A stretch of DNA of 64,000 nt. It comes from Flavobacteriaceae bacterium (lineage in GTDB: Bacteria; Bacteroidota; Bacteroidia; Flavobacteriales; Weeksellaceae). The notes beneath the pieces are model-generated. The model was not told where the DNA came from and did not search any database. It was given only the letters and a program-made list of their open reading frames with translations. Shown in pieces: positions 17,578-25,856 of this stretch. How positions within the stretch are numbered: the first letter of the stretch is position 1; the number at the start of each line of letters is the position of its first letter. Location: NCBI GenBank assembly GCA_018260565.1, contig JAGLAZ010000006.1, forward strand, positions 1 through 64,000, given 5' to 3'. Position numbers and translations under genes: made by a program.

Positions 17578-17912
17578 ATATTATATTTTTAAAAGTAAGA
17601 AATATATAATTAGAGTTAGCAAGAATCATGCATATCAAATACAATTGTTACTTAGAATTATTAATTGTAAATTAATACAAAATTATCATAAATAAAATCC
17701 TAATTTCAGGTTTGTATAAAATCGTACTAATATTATTTCGAAACGCGATAATTTATTGCGATAATTAATTAAAACTTAACTGTTTAGGATACTTATATTT
17801 TAGATTTGCTTAAGCCAACTTCCTATTCTCCAAAGTTCGATAAATAATCACCTCAATTTATCTAATTAAGACTTTTTTAAATTTATTAGTGTAATACTGT
17901 AAGTTTAAAAAA
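17578..17912. other. 335-base intergenic region upstream of the DUF3347 gene
   Basis: No gene seen; strongly AT-rich. Contains the palindrome TACAATTGTT (17640-17649) and a tandem pair of GCGATAATT (17745-17753 and 17758-17766), 13 bases apart start to start, next to the palindrome TTTCGAAA. I see no clear TAnnTTTG promoter box. Confidence 0.5.
17640..17649. promoter_or_regulatory. candidate CopY/BlaI-type operator (TACAATTGTT)
   Basis: Nine of ten positions fit TACAnnTGTA, and the inner ACAATTGT is a perfect palindrome. It lies 63 bases upstream of the DUF3347 ATG, a distance similar to that of the matching site before the copper oxidase. Confidence 0.35.
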
Positions 17913-18719
17913 TTAAATAATAGTATAAGTCATGGAACTACCTGCCTTAACAGTAACAATCTCATTTCCTGCTGTAGCGAGATCGGTCCCAAAAGATATA
18001 GTGAAAATCTTATCCGTATTGGCTTTATAGGTAAGTTCTACCATAACTACATTATCTGTGGTACTTCCCATGGCGCTATCAAAAATGTTTCTAGGAAATC
18101 CTTTTGAGGATGGAGAAAAACGCCAAGTATTCCAATTGCTGCCATTATCATTTGGATTTGAATTTTGGTTCCAAGTCGCTTGTCCTGCTATAAACTCTCC
18201 ATTACTATAATTAGGTAAATCCAAAGATATGGACCATAATCTATTAGTTGTATTCACCAGTATGTTTGCCCTTATTTGAATGGTTTCACCCGCTTTCATT
18301 GGAACAGAAAAGTCAGATATAGTTTGCATTCCTGTACCTGCGACAGCACTACCAATACCTACAACGTCATTTTTAACCGTTAACATCCCATTTCGGGCCG
18401 AATTTCCAACTTTATTCCAAGTTAAATTAGAACCAAAGGAGTATAAACCCTCTGATGTTACATATAGAGTTTGACCTGATGGAGCAGTATCTGCAGATGT
18501 TACATAGACTAAAGCTCCTATTTGATTAGTCGTATAAGTTTTTGCTCGTAATTGATTTCCTGTTAATTTAGGAGGAATGATTCCATCTGTTATAGTAGCT
18601 ACACTAGGGCTTCCGACTATATCGAGAGTGGCCTTTGGATTTACAGTATTAATACCTGTTTGTGAAAATATTTTTGCAGATGAAAAAATTGCTAAAGCTA
18701 GAATGATATAGCTTTTCAT
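17913..18719 (-). CDS. exported surface protein of unknown function
   Basis: A 268-residue secreted protein with a clear signal peptide (IILALAIFSSAKIFSQ). The mature start TGINTVNPKATLDIVG is the short opening motif common in Chryseobacterium-type surface and tail-fibre-like proteins. It is followed by a low-charge beta-rich region with GALVYVTSADTAPSGQTLYV, a variable middle and a C-terminal beta sandwich (IQIRANILVNTTNRLWSISL, KAGSSMTYTII). No enzyme motif and no recognised type IX C-terminal tag is visible, so anchoring is unclear. It stands alone on the minus strand between the copper genes and the pirin gene. Confidence 0.7.
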   Translation of the reverse strand: MKSYIILALAIFSSAKIFSQTGINTVNPKATLDIVGSPSVATITDGIIPPKLTGNQLRAKTYTTNQIGALVYVTSADTAPSGQTLYVTSEGLYSFGSNLTWNKVGNSARNGMLTVKNDVVGIGSAVAGTGMQTISDFSVPMKAGETIQIRANILVNTTNRLWSISLDLPNYSNGEFIAGQATWNQNSNPNDNGSNWNTWRFSPSSKGFPRNIFDSAMGSTTDNVVMVELTYKANTDKIFTISFGTDLATAGNEIVTVKAGSSMTYTII

Positions 18720-19005
18720 ATTGTAATTGATTTTGTTAATAATAAATAGTTTAATGAAAATTATTTAATTACTAAAAATCAATGCTTATTGCAGTATTAT
18801 TCGATAGTTCTATATTCAAATAATTTTTAGGCTCAAAAATAAAAAATTTAGAGATAATTATAAAATGATTACTCCTATATCTTCCATAGACAAAAAGTTC
18901 TAAACTATGATATGAATATATAATTTACTCTCAAAAACAATAGACAATGCGCCTATAAATGCTTAAAATTATTAAAGTTGTTGTTAAAATTTTAAATTCA
19001 AGAAA

Positions 19006-20079
19006 TTAAATAGCGTGCGTATAGGAAATATCCATCGGAACCTCTATGACGAGAATTTCTGTCTTATCAGCAATAATTTTAAGTGAAACTTTTTCCGACT
19101 CCCATAAGCCAATGCCGTCTCTGGTGTTAAGCAAATGATCATTGATTAGAATTGATCCATTAATCACGAAAATATAAAGTCCATTTCCTGATCTTGGCGT
19201 TAGAACCTCCTCCCGATTGGCATCAAAAACTGCAATAGTAATCCACGCATCCTGGTTTATGAAGCCGCAATTATCTTGCTTATTTGGGGATACCAACTGT
19301 TGAAACTTATTAATTCTATCAGCGGTATTGAAAGTGATTTTATTATAGTCTGCCGGCGTATTGCGCTGGTTCGGGTAAATCCATATTTGTAAAAAAGAGC
19401 TTTCCTCATCTTTTAGGTCATTAAATTCACTATGGAACAGTCCTGTTCCCGCATTCATAACTTGTATATCATAACTCTCTACAATGGCCTGGTTTCCGAG
19501 CGTATCCTTGTGCTCTAACCTCCCTGAAATGGGAACTGAAATAATTTCCATATTATCATGAGGGTGAATACCGAAACCTTTGCTCCCTTCCACAACATCA
19601 TCATTAAATACACGCAATGCCCCAAAAGACAATCGCTCAGGATTATAGTAATCCCCAAAACTAAATGTAGGGTAAGATTTAGCCAGATCACTGGTGATAT
19701 ATGCCCGGTTCTCAGCTCTGTGAATGATAAAGCCCTTACCGGTTTCATTCATCTCTGTGCCAGTTCCTGGTTTATATAGTACCAAATCCGGTCGTGCAGA
19801 AAAAATTTCGCTTTTTAGTAAACCACTGCCGCCGCCGTAATGTAGAATGACTTTTATCCCTCGCTCTTTTAGATTTTGGTCCTCCAATAATTGTGTTTCT
19901 GTCGCATCATCTACACCAGCACTTAGGAAAATAAAATCAATATTTTGTTTTTCAATTAATGTTCTTAATTCTACCTCCGATTTTGTGATGGTGGCATTCC
20001 ATCCATCTGTTTTTTCAATCACTCTTTTTAAGGTTGCAAGGATATCTTCATGGTTTCCTAATAAGGCAAATTCTACCAT
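19006..20079 (-). CDS. pirin family bicupin with extra N-terminal domain
   Basis: A 357-residue protein. Residues about 110-357 are a pirin: the metal-binding motifs FGIHPHDNMEII and TGLFHSEFN (two His, then His and Glu) are intact, followed by LQIWIYPNQRNT and a second cupin half. Proteins of this type include quercetin dioxygenases (YhhW), but many have no known substrate. The first 109 residues are not pirin; they look like a small alpha/beta Rossmann or receiver-like domain (VEFALLGN, IDFIFLSAGVDD, IKVILHYGGGSG) without an obvious phosphorylation site. An internal ATG at 19752 (MNETGKGFIIH) could start a normal-length pirin, suggesting fusion of two adjacent genes. Divergent from the amidohydrolase gene. 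Confidence 0.85.
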   Translation of the reverse strand: MVEFALLGNHEDILATLKRVIEKTDGWNATITKSEVELRTLIEKQNIDFIFLSAGVDDATETQLLEDQNLKERGIKVILHYGGGSGLLKSEIFSARPDLVLYKPGTGTEMNETGKGFIIHRAENRAYITSDLAKSYPTFSFGDYYNPERLSFGALRVFNDDVVEGSKGFGIHPHDNMEIISVPISGRLEHKDTLGNQAIVESYDIQVMNAGTGLFHSEFNDLKDEESSFLQIWIYPNQRNTPADYNKITFNTADRINKFQQLVSPNKQDNCGFINQDAWITIAVFDANREEVLTPRSGNGLYIFVINGSILINDHLLNTRDGIGLWESEKVSLKIIADKTEILVIEVPMDISYTHAI

Positions 20080-20239
20080 AATTTTGAGGTTTAGATTTAT
20101 AACAAATATAGGATATTCAAAAAGTGTATAGTTTCCAGTTGGTCTTAATTCGATATAAAATTTTATTAATTAACCAATGAATTATATATGTCAATAATTT
20201 AATAGTCTTTTCCATTTGATTTTAATATTTAGTTATAAC

Positions 20240-20263
20240 TTAGACATATGAAATATTGTCTAA
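20240..20263. promoter_or_regulatory. candidate operator between pirin and amidohydrolase genes
   Basis: Perfect inverted repeat TTAGACA-N10-TGTCTAA in the 290-base divergent intergenic region. Symmetry and spacing fit a dimeric repressor such as a TetR or MarR protein, but no regulator gene is nearby. Confidence 0.45.
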
Positions 20264-20369
20264 ATCTAAATATCTAATAGGATAATGTTGAATTAGTTAT
20301 TAAATGCTAAATATTCTTACATTAAATATTATAAAAAAGCAAGATTTCAAAAATTTAAATAGAATAACT

Positions 20370-22235
20370 ATGGATTTATTTCTTATTAATGGAAAGATTA
20401 CCACTTTAGATGCAGGAATGCCGGAGGTCGAAGCGTTAATCATCCGAGATGGCAAAGTCTACAAGTTAGGTTCCACTAAAGAAATCTCTCAACTGGCAGA
20501 AGAAGGATCAAAAATTATTGACCTTAACGGAAGGCGTGTGATTCCGGGCCTTAATGATAGTCATCTGCACATCATAAGGGGCGGACTCAGTTATAACCAA
20601 GAATTACGATGGGAAGGTGTACCTTCAATTAAAGAAGCCTTACAACTTCTAAGAGATCAGGCAGATAACACACCACCACCACAGTGGGTGCGCGTGGTAG
20701 GCGGATGGACAGAGTTTCAGTTTGCCGAAAAGAGAATGCCAACATTAGATGAAATCAATACTGCTGCACCTCACACGCCAGTTTTTGTGCTCCACCTTTA
20801 CGCAGGAGCCTTACTAAATAGAGCAGCACTTGAGGCACTTGGATTTGACAAAACTACCCCGAATCCTCCTGGTGGCAAGATTCAACACGATAGTAAAGGA
20901 AATCCAACGGGTATTCTTCTGGCCACACCCTCGTCCAGTATACTATATTCAACATTAGCCAAAACACCAAAATTACCTAAAGAAGAACAAATAAACTCTA
21001 CAAGGCATTTTATGCGTGAACTTAACCGCCTTGGTCTCACATCGGCTATCGATGCCGGTGGTGGTGGACAAAATTATCCGGATGATTATGAGGTAATTAA
21101 AGAATTACATGATAAAAAGCAAATGACGGTTCGTATTGCCTATAATCTTTTTGCACAAAAAGCGGGAGAGGAACTTGATGACTTTAAGAAATGGACAGAA
21201 ATGACATTTCCCGGCGATGGCGATCATCTGTATAGAATGAATGGCGCAGGTGAAACTTTGACATGGGCAGCTGCAGATTTCGAAAATTTCTACCAACCCC
21301 AGCCGGAATTAGGAGATAAAATGGAAAAGGAACTTGAGAGTATTGTTGAACTTTTAGCAGAAAAAAAATGGCCGTTTCGGATTCATGGAACTTATGATGA
21401 GAGTATTGACCGTTTTTTAAATGTTTTTGAAAAAGTAAGCCAAAAACAAGCCTTACCTAATCGATTCATAATTGATCATGCAGAAACCATATCCGAAAGA
21501 AACATCGAAAGAATTGGAGCTTTGGGTGGCGGTATTGCTGTTCAGCATAGAATGGCTTTTCAGGGTGAAATTTTTGTGCAACGCTACGGAGCAAAGGAGG
21601 CGAATAAAACCCCTCCAATAAAAAAAATGTTGGAAATGGGAGTGCCCGTTGGTGGTGGAACAGATGCTACACGGGTGGCTTCGTACAATCCATGGGTATG
21701 TCTTCGGTGGATGGTGTCGGGTAAAACCGTTGGAGGATTGCAACTTTATAATCAAGAAAATACATTGGATCGCAAAACCGCTCTGAAACTATGGACCAAA
21801 GGATCCGCATGGTTTTCGGGGGAACAAGGAGATAAAGGTGCACTTTCAGAGGGAGAATTTGCTGATCTCTGTGTGCTTTCAGATGATTATTTTACAGTAC
21901 ATGAGGACGATATTCAATGGATAGAGTCTGTGCTCACCGTTATGGATGGTAAGATTGTCTATGCCGCAAAAGAATTTAAAGATGAGGATCCTTCTTTGCC
22001 ACCTGTATCACCAGATTGGTCACCTGTTAAGCGGTATGGTGGTTACTGGCGACACTCCGAAAATAGAAACGCTCCAGCAGGGCACTCTTTAAAAAGCGAT
22101 TCTGATTCTTGCCAATGTAATACCAGCTGCAATATGCACGGTCATAACCATTCTTGGGCTGTAGATGTTCCGATAAGAGATCAAGATAAGAGGCTATTTT
22201 GGGGAGCACTCGGATGCTCATGTTTTGCATTTTAA
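20370..22235 (+). CDS. YtcJ-type amidohydrolase family protein
   Basis: A 621-residue metal-dependent hydrolase of the YtcJ/N-substituted formamide deformylase group. The N-terminal beta domain (MDLFLINGKITTLDAGMPEV) is followed by the metal-binding RVIPGLNDSHLHIIRGG, then HGTYDESIDRF, FIIDHAETIS and GGTDATRVASYNPW, giving the set of His and Asp ligands of an amidohydrolase barrel. The ATG at 20370 starts at the conserved N-terminus; a further upstream ATG would add 22 Lys/Asn-rich residues. The C-terminus is unusual, with about 45 residues containing CQCNTSCNMHGHNH and ending GCSCFAF. No signal peptide. The substrate is unknown, and the pirin next door hints at degradation of an aromatic or amide compound. 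Confidence 0.87.
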   Translation: MDLFLINGKITTLDAGMPEVEALIIRDGKVYKLGSTKEISQLAEEGSKIIDLNGRRVIPGLNDSHLHIIRGGLSYNQELRWEGVPSIKEALQLLRDQADNTPPPQWVRVVGGWTEFQFAEKRMPTLDEINTAAPHTPVFVLHLYAGALLNRAALEALGFDKTTPNPPGGKIQHDSKGNPTGILLATPSSSILYSTLAKTPKLPKEEQINSTRHFMRELNRLGLTSAIDAGGGGQNYPDDYEVIKELHDKKQMTVRIAYNLFAQKAGEELDDFKKWTEMTFPGDGDHLYRMNGAGETLTWAAADFENFYQPQPELGDKMEKELESIVELLAEKKWPFRIHGTYDESIDRFLNVFEKVSQKQALPNRFIIDHAETISERNIERIGALGGGIAVQHRMAFQGEIFVQRYGAKEANKTPPIKKMLEMGVPVGGGTDATRVASYNPWVCLRWMVSGKTVGGLQLYNQENTLDRKTALKLWTKGSAWFSGEQGDKGALSEGEFADLCVLSDDYFTVHEDDIQWIESVLTVMDGKIVYAAKEFKDEDPSLPPVSPDWSPVKRYGGYWRHSENRNAPAGHSLKSDSDSCQCNTSCNMHGHNHSWAVDVPIRDQDKRLFWGALGCSCFAF

Positions 22236-22410
22236 ATGATTTAGTTGTAGGATGATGTGAAGGTTGCTGTACTATATTTTTTAATATTAGTAGCGATCGT
22301 TTTTATACTTCTCAACTGCTTCTGAATAAATCTCGTAATTTAATTTGGTCTAAAAATCAAGGAAGTTACCGTAAAACAGTACCTATGCTTTTTATTATAT
22401 TTAATAAAAA

Positions 22411-22470
22411 AGTGAAAGTAGACGTCCAAAAATTAAGATACGTGTTTAATTAAAATCTTAATCTTTCACA
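22411..22470. repeat. nested inverted repeats upstream of the lipoprotein hydrolase
   Basis: Outer arms GTGAAAG (22412-22418) and CTTTCAC (22463-22469) enclose inner arms ATTAAGAT (22432-22439) and ATCTTAAT (22455-22462). The left arm carries a 13-base bulge. It lies about 50 bases before the start of the next gene. May be an RNA structure or operator; function unknown. Confidence 0.35.
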
Positions 22471-22519
22471 CTTCAATCTCCGAACGGTATATTGACTTTC
22501 TACAAATATTAACAGACTT

Positions 22520-23155
22520 ATGAAATTTAAATATATCATCATATTTCTTATATCATTTCTTACCAATTGTAAATCGACTTTACAACATGAAACCAGATAT
22601 ATCTATTATCTACACGGAAGAATTATTGAAATTCAAGGACGGAATGCTTATAGTGAAGAGTTTGGTAATTATGAATTTGACAAGATTGTGAAAGCATTGG
22701 AGGTTTATAATTCCAAAGTTATCGCCGAAGTAAGAACCGACGATGTAGATAATAAAAGTTATGCGAGCAATATCTCGGGTCAAATTGATAACTTAGTTAA
22801 ACGCGGTGTGAAACCCAAAAATATAACTGTAGTAGGTGCTTCAAAGGGCGCTATAATAGCAAGTACTATTTCAAGTATCAACGCTAATCCAATAAATTAC
22901 GTCGTAATGGCAGGAAACAACGAATACCAAGAACAGAATAATGATTGGAAATTTCATGGTAATATCTTATGCTTCTATGATGAGTCCGATAAGATTGCAG
23001 GGAAAAATTACGATTACTGGAAACAAAAGTCAACCGATGCAAAAAGTTTTGAACAAATCAAGATCAAAAAGAATTTAGGACATGGCTTTTTGTATAAGCC
23101 TTACCGCGATTGGATAATCCCCACCAAAAAATGGATAATAGATCAAAAGTTATAA
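22520..23155 (+). CDS. alpha/beta hydrolase-like lipoprotein
   Basis: A 211-residue protein with a short lipoprotein signal (IIFLISFLTNCKS, lipidated Cys near residue 17). The mature part has the alpha/beta hydrolase order YYLHGRIIE, the nucleophile motif VVGASKGA (Ser), an acidic residue in CFYDESDKIAG and a His in NLGHGFLYKP. These form a plausible Ser-Asp-His triad. Related small hydrolases are found scattered in many Gram-negatives with no assigned substrate. The gene stands alone, flanked by inverted repeats upstream and hemE convergent downstream. Confidence 0.75.
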   Translation: MKFKYIIIFLISFLTNCKSTLQHETRYIYYLHGRIIEIQGRNAYSEEFGNYEFDKIVKALEVYNSKVIAEVRTDDVDNKSYASNISGQIDNLVKRGVKPKNITVVGASKGAIIASTISSINANPINYVVMAGNNEYQEQNNDWKFHGNILCFYDESDKIAGKNYDYWKQKSTDAKSFEQIKIKKNLGHGFLYKPYRDWIIPTKKWIIDQKL

Positions 23156-23205
23156 GGGGCAACTCGATCTTAGATATAAATTGCAAATTTTTTTTGGTTC
23201 AGAAA

Positions 23206-24246
23206 TTACTCTTCCCACTCCACGACAGCTTGGACGAAGGCTTCAGCATTTTCTACAGGGATATTAGGGAGAATGCCATGTCCCAGATTTACAATGTAGC
23301 GGTCTTTCCCAAACCTGCGGATCATCTCCTGAACCATTTTTTGAATATCCTCAGGGCGGCTATGAAGGCGGGCAGGATCAAAATTTCCTTGTAAGCAGAC
23401 CTCTTTTCCTACAGATTGGCGCGCAAATTCAGGAGATACCGTCCAGTCTACACCTACCGCAGCGGCCCCACTGGTAGCCATTTTTGGTAGAGCATACCAA
23501 CATCCTTTCCCGAAAACTACCACAGGAACTATTTCCTGTAGAGCAAGTATGATCTGCTGGATATATTTCCAGCTGAATTCTTGATAATCCTCAGGTGAAA
23601 GCATACCTCCCCAACTATCAAAAATTTGAACCGCCGATACACCGTGTCGTGCTTTCATTTTGAGGTAAGATATGGTGGTGTCGGTAATTTTCTGGAGCAG
23701 CTGATGCGCTGCATCGCTTTCTGTAAAACAGAATTTTTTAGCTAAATCAAAAGACTTGCTACCCTTTCCTTCTACACAGTAACATAGAATTGTCCATGGG
23801 CTGCCTGCAAAACCAATGAGAGGGATTCTATTTTCTAATAGTTCTAGGGTATGGTCTATTGCTTTTGCCACATAGCCCAAGCTTTCCTCTACAACCGGAA
23901 TTTCTATCTCGGAAACACGCGAGGCACTTCTTACTGGGTGCTCCAGCCAAGGACCTACGCCATCTCGCATCTCAAAATCCATCCCCATAGCTTGCGGTAC
24001 TACTAAAATATCGGAAAATAATATTGCTGCATCCAGAGGGAATCTTCTGATAGGCATCATAGTAATTTCAGCGGCTAATTCAGGTGTTTGGCAACGCGTA
24101 AAGAAATCGTAACGATCACGCAATGCTCTAAATTCCGGTAAAAACCTACCAGCCTGACGCATCATCCATACGGGTGGACGGGATACAGTTTCTCCGCGTA
24201 GTGCTTGTAAATATAAGTGGTTATGAGGTAGGGTAGATATCGCCAT
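23206..24246 (-). CDS. hemE: uroporphyrinogen decarboxylase
   Basis: A 346-residue cytosolic enzyme that removes four carboxyl groups from uroporphyrinogen III to give coproporphyrinogen III. Signature motifs are present: [18 protein letters not shown] near the N-terminus with the substrate-binding Arg residues, [39 protein letters not shown] and [10 protein letters not shown]. It is the last gene of hemA-hemC-hemD-hemE; its start overlaps the end of hemD by 26 bases. Confidence 0.97.
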   Translation of the reverse strand: MAISTLPHNHLYLQALRGETVSRPPVWMMRQAGRFLPEFRALRDRYDFFTRCQTPELAAEITMMPIRRFPLDAAILFSDILVVPQAMGMDFEMRDGVGPWLEHPVRSASRVSEIEIPVVEESLGYVAKAIDHTLELLENRIPLIGFAGSPWTILCYCVEGKGSKSFDLAKKFCFTESDAAHQLLQKITDTTISYLKMKARHGVSAVQIFDSWGGMLSPEDYQEFSWKYIQQIILALQEIVPVVVFGKGCWYALPKMATSGAAAVGVDWTVSPEFARQSVGKEVCLQGNFDPARLHSRPEDIQKMVQEMIRRFGKDRYIVNLGHGILPNIPVENAEAFVQAVVEWEE

Positions 24247-24922
24247 GTATAAGTTTTAGAAGTGTATGAGTGGTATTTTCTGCAATAAAAATAGGTGTTT
24301 GGGATGGTAAATATTTATCCAACTCATCCGCAGTAGTATTCCCTATTGCAAATATTTTTTGATTAGAATACTTATTATTTATAAAGTAAGAGCGGACACC
24401 GCTAGGGCTGAAAAATGCCACATGGCTATGTTCCGGTAGCAGATGCGGCGCTAAAATGGTATCGTAGCAAACTATTTGTTGATAATTTTCTGCGTCTATC
24501 ATTTTGGGAGAAAGTGAGCCACAAAAATGAAGTATTTTCTTAAAGTTAAGGTTCTTTTGTGAAAAATAATCTGAAAGGCTTTTGGCAGAATCGAAGTACA
24601 GATCGGCAACTATATTCATTTTTAAATGAAATGAATCCGCAGAATGTTTTCCTACACAAAATAGCTTTTTTGAATAAATACTTTTCTTAATACGTGCATC
24701 ATTTTCTAGAAGTATTCGGATAAAATCAGTTCCAATAATACTGGAAGTAACGATGATATCTGCTTCATCTACTTTATTTATTATTAAATCAATGCTTTTC
24801 GGGCTTATTAATTCCTCAATATATTTAGTTTCAATAAAATTAAGGCTGATAATGTGTGAAAGATCAGAAAAATAAAGAGAAAGAAATTCCGGAGAGAAAA
24901 ATTTTGTTAAAACTACTTTCAA
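24221..24922 (-). CDS. hemD: uroporphyrinogen-III synthase
   Basis: A 233-residue enzyme that closes and inverts the D ring of hydroxymethylbilane to form uroporphyrinogen III. HemD proteins are poorly conserved; the identification rests on the two-domain alpha/beta pattern ([41 protein letters not shown]) and its place between hemC and hemE. The start codon seems to be TTG, seven bases after the hemC stop; I see no in-frame ATG nearby that would keep the first beta strand (MKVVLTKFF). Confidence 0.88.
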   Translation of the reverse strand: MKVVLTKFFSPEFLSLYFSDLSHIISLNFIETKYIEELISPKSIDLIINKVDEADIIVTSSIIGTDFIRILLENDARIKKSIYSKKLFCVGKHSADSFHLKMNIVADLYFDSAKSLSDYFSQKNLNFKKILHFCGSLSPKMIDAENYQQIVCYDTILAPHLLPEHSHVAFFSPSGVRSYFINNKYSNQKIFAIGNTTADELDKYLPSQTPIFIAENTTHTLLKLIHGDIYPTS

Positions 24923-24929
24923 AGCGAAC

Positions 24930-25856
24930 TTAATGTGATTGTAGTGATTCCATAATTTCTTTGCCTCCTAAACTTTTAATTTTCTCGGCTAATTCTATTC
25001 CATACTTTGGGAGTGATTCCAGCGTACAAAGGATAGTTTCCTCTACATTAACCAGCTTTTTTCCATCTAGGGATGCAAGTCTAGCTTTAAATGTAAATGA
25101 AACATTTTCTTCAGAACTAGCTTCACAGTAGGCACCTATAGGTGCAGTACATCCGCCTTCTAAGGCATGGAGCAGGTTTCTTTCTGCTTCTGTACAAGCT
25201 CGTGTAAGCTCACAATTAATGTGTGAAAAGGCAACCTTAAATTTATTTTTGAAATCTTCCTTTCTGCATGAAATCCCTATAACCCCTTGTCCTGGTGCGG
25301 AAATCATGAGAGCGTCTTCCAAAATTTCATAGTCCTCCACAAGATTCATTCTAGCAATACCCGCTTGGGAGAAAAATGTAGCATCTGCCAATCCTTCCTC
25401 AAGTTTGGATAGGCGAGTTTGCACATTTCCTCGGATATCACAAAATTCTGTCTCTGGAAATTGAGATTGCCAGAATGCTTTTCTACGAAGACTGCTGGTA
25501 GCAATTTTTAACTCAGAAATAGGTTTATCCCGTGCGGCGCTGCTTCTTACCATAATATCCTTAGGATAATCTCTAGGAAGTACAGCAGCTGTTATTATCC
25601 CCTTGGGAGGAACAGTAGGCATATCCTTAAGACTGTGAACGGCTATATCGATGTGATTGTGTAAAAGAGCAATATCCAAATCTTTAGTAAATATTCCTGT
25701 AACTCCCATTTCATAAAGTGGAGTTTTAAGATTAATATCTCCTCCAGATTTTATGGGGCAAATTTTTGTTTTGGGGAAGAAGTTTTTTAATTCACTTTGA
25801 ACTTTTTCCGCTTGCCATAGAGCTAAAGGCGAGCTTCTGGTGCCTATCCTAAGCAT
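24930..25856 (-). CDS. hemC: hydroxymethylbilane synthase (porphobilinogen deaminase)
   Basis: A 308-residue enzyme that joins four porphobilinogen units into hydroxymethylbilane. It has the conserved start LRIGTRSSPLALWQA, the acidic substrate-site segment AVHSLKDMPT, the LSKLEEGLADATFF region with conserved Arg before it (DIRGNVQTR), and the cofactor-binding Cys in LEGGCTAPIGA, which carries the dipyrromethane primer. Its start overlaps the hemA stop region by 8 bases. Full length. Confidence 0.97.
   Translation of the reverse strand: MLRIGTRSSPLALWQAEKVQSELKNFFPKTKICPIKSGGDINLKTPLYEMGVTGIFTKDLDIALLHNHIDIAVHSLKDMPTVPPKGIITAAVLPRDYPKDIMVRSSAARDKPISELKIATSSLRRKAFWQSQFPETEFCDIRGNVQTRLSKLEEGLADATFFSQAGIARMNLVEDYEILEDALMISAPGQGVIGISCRKEDFKNKFKVAFSHINCELTRACTEAERNLLHALEGGCTAPIGAYCEASSEENVSFTFKARLASLDGKKLVNVEETILCTLESLPKYGIELAEKIKSLGGKEIMESLQSH

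Noticed and set aside
12788..23160. Mobile island integrated at tRNA-Glu
   Set aside because: No integrase, transposase or repeated tRNA 3' end was found; kept only as an accessory-looking region.
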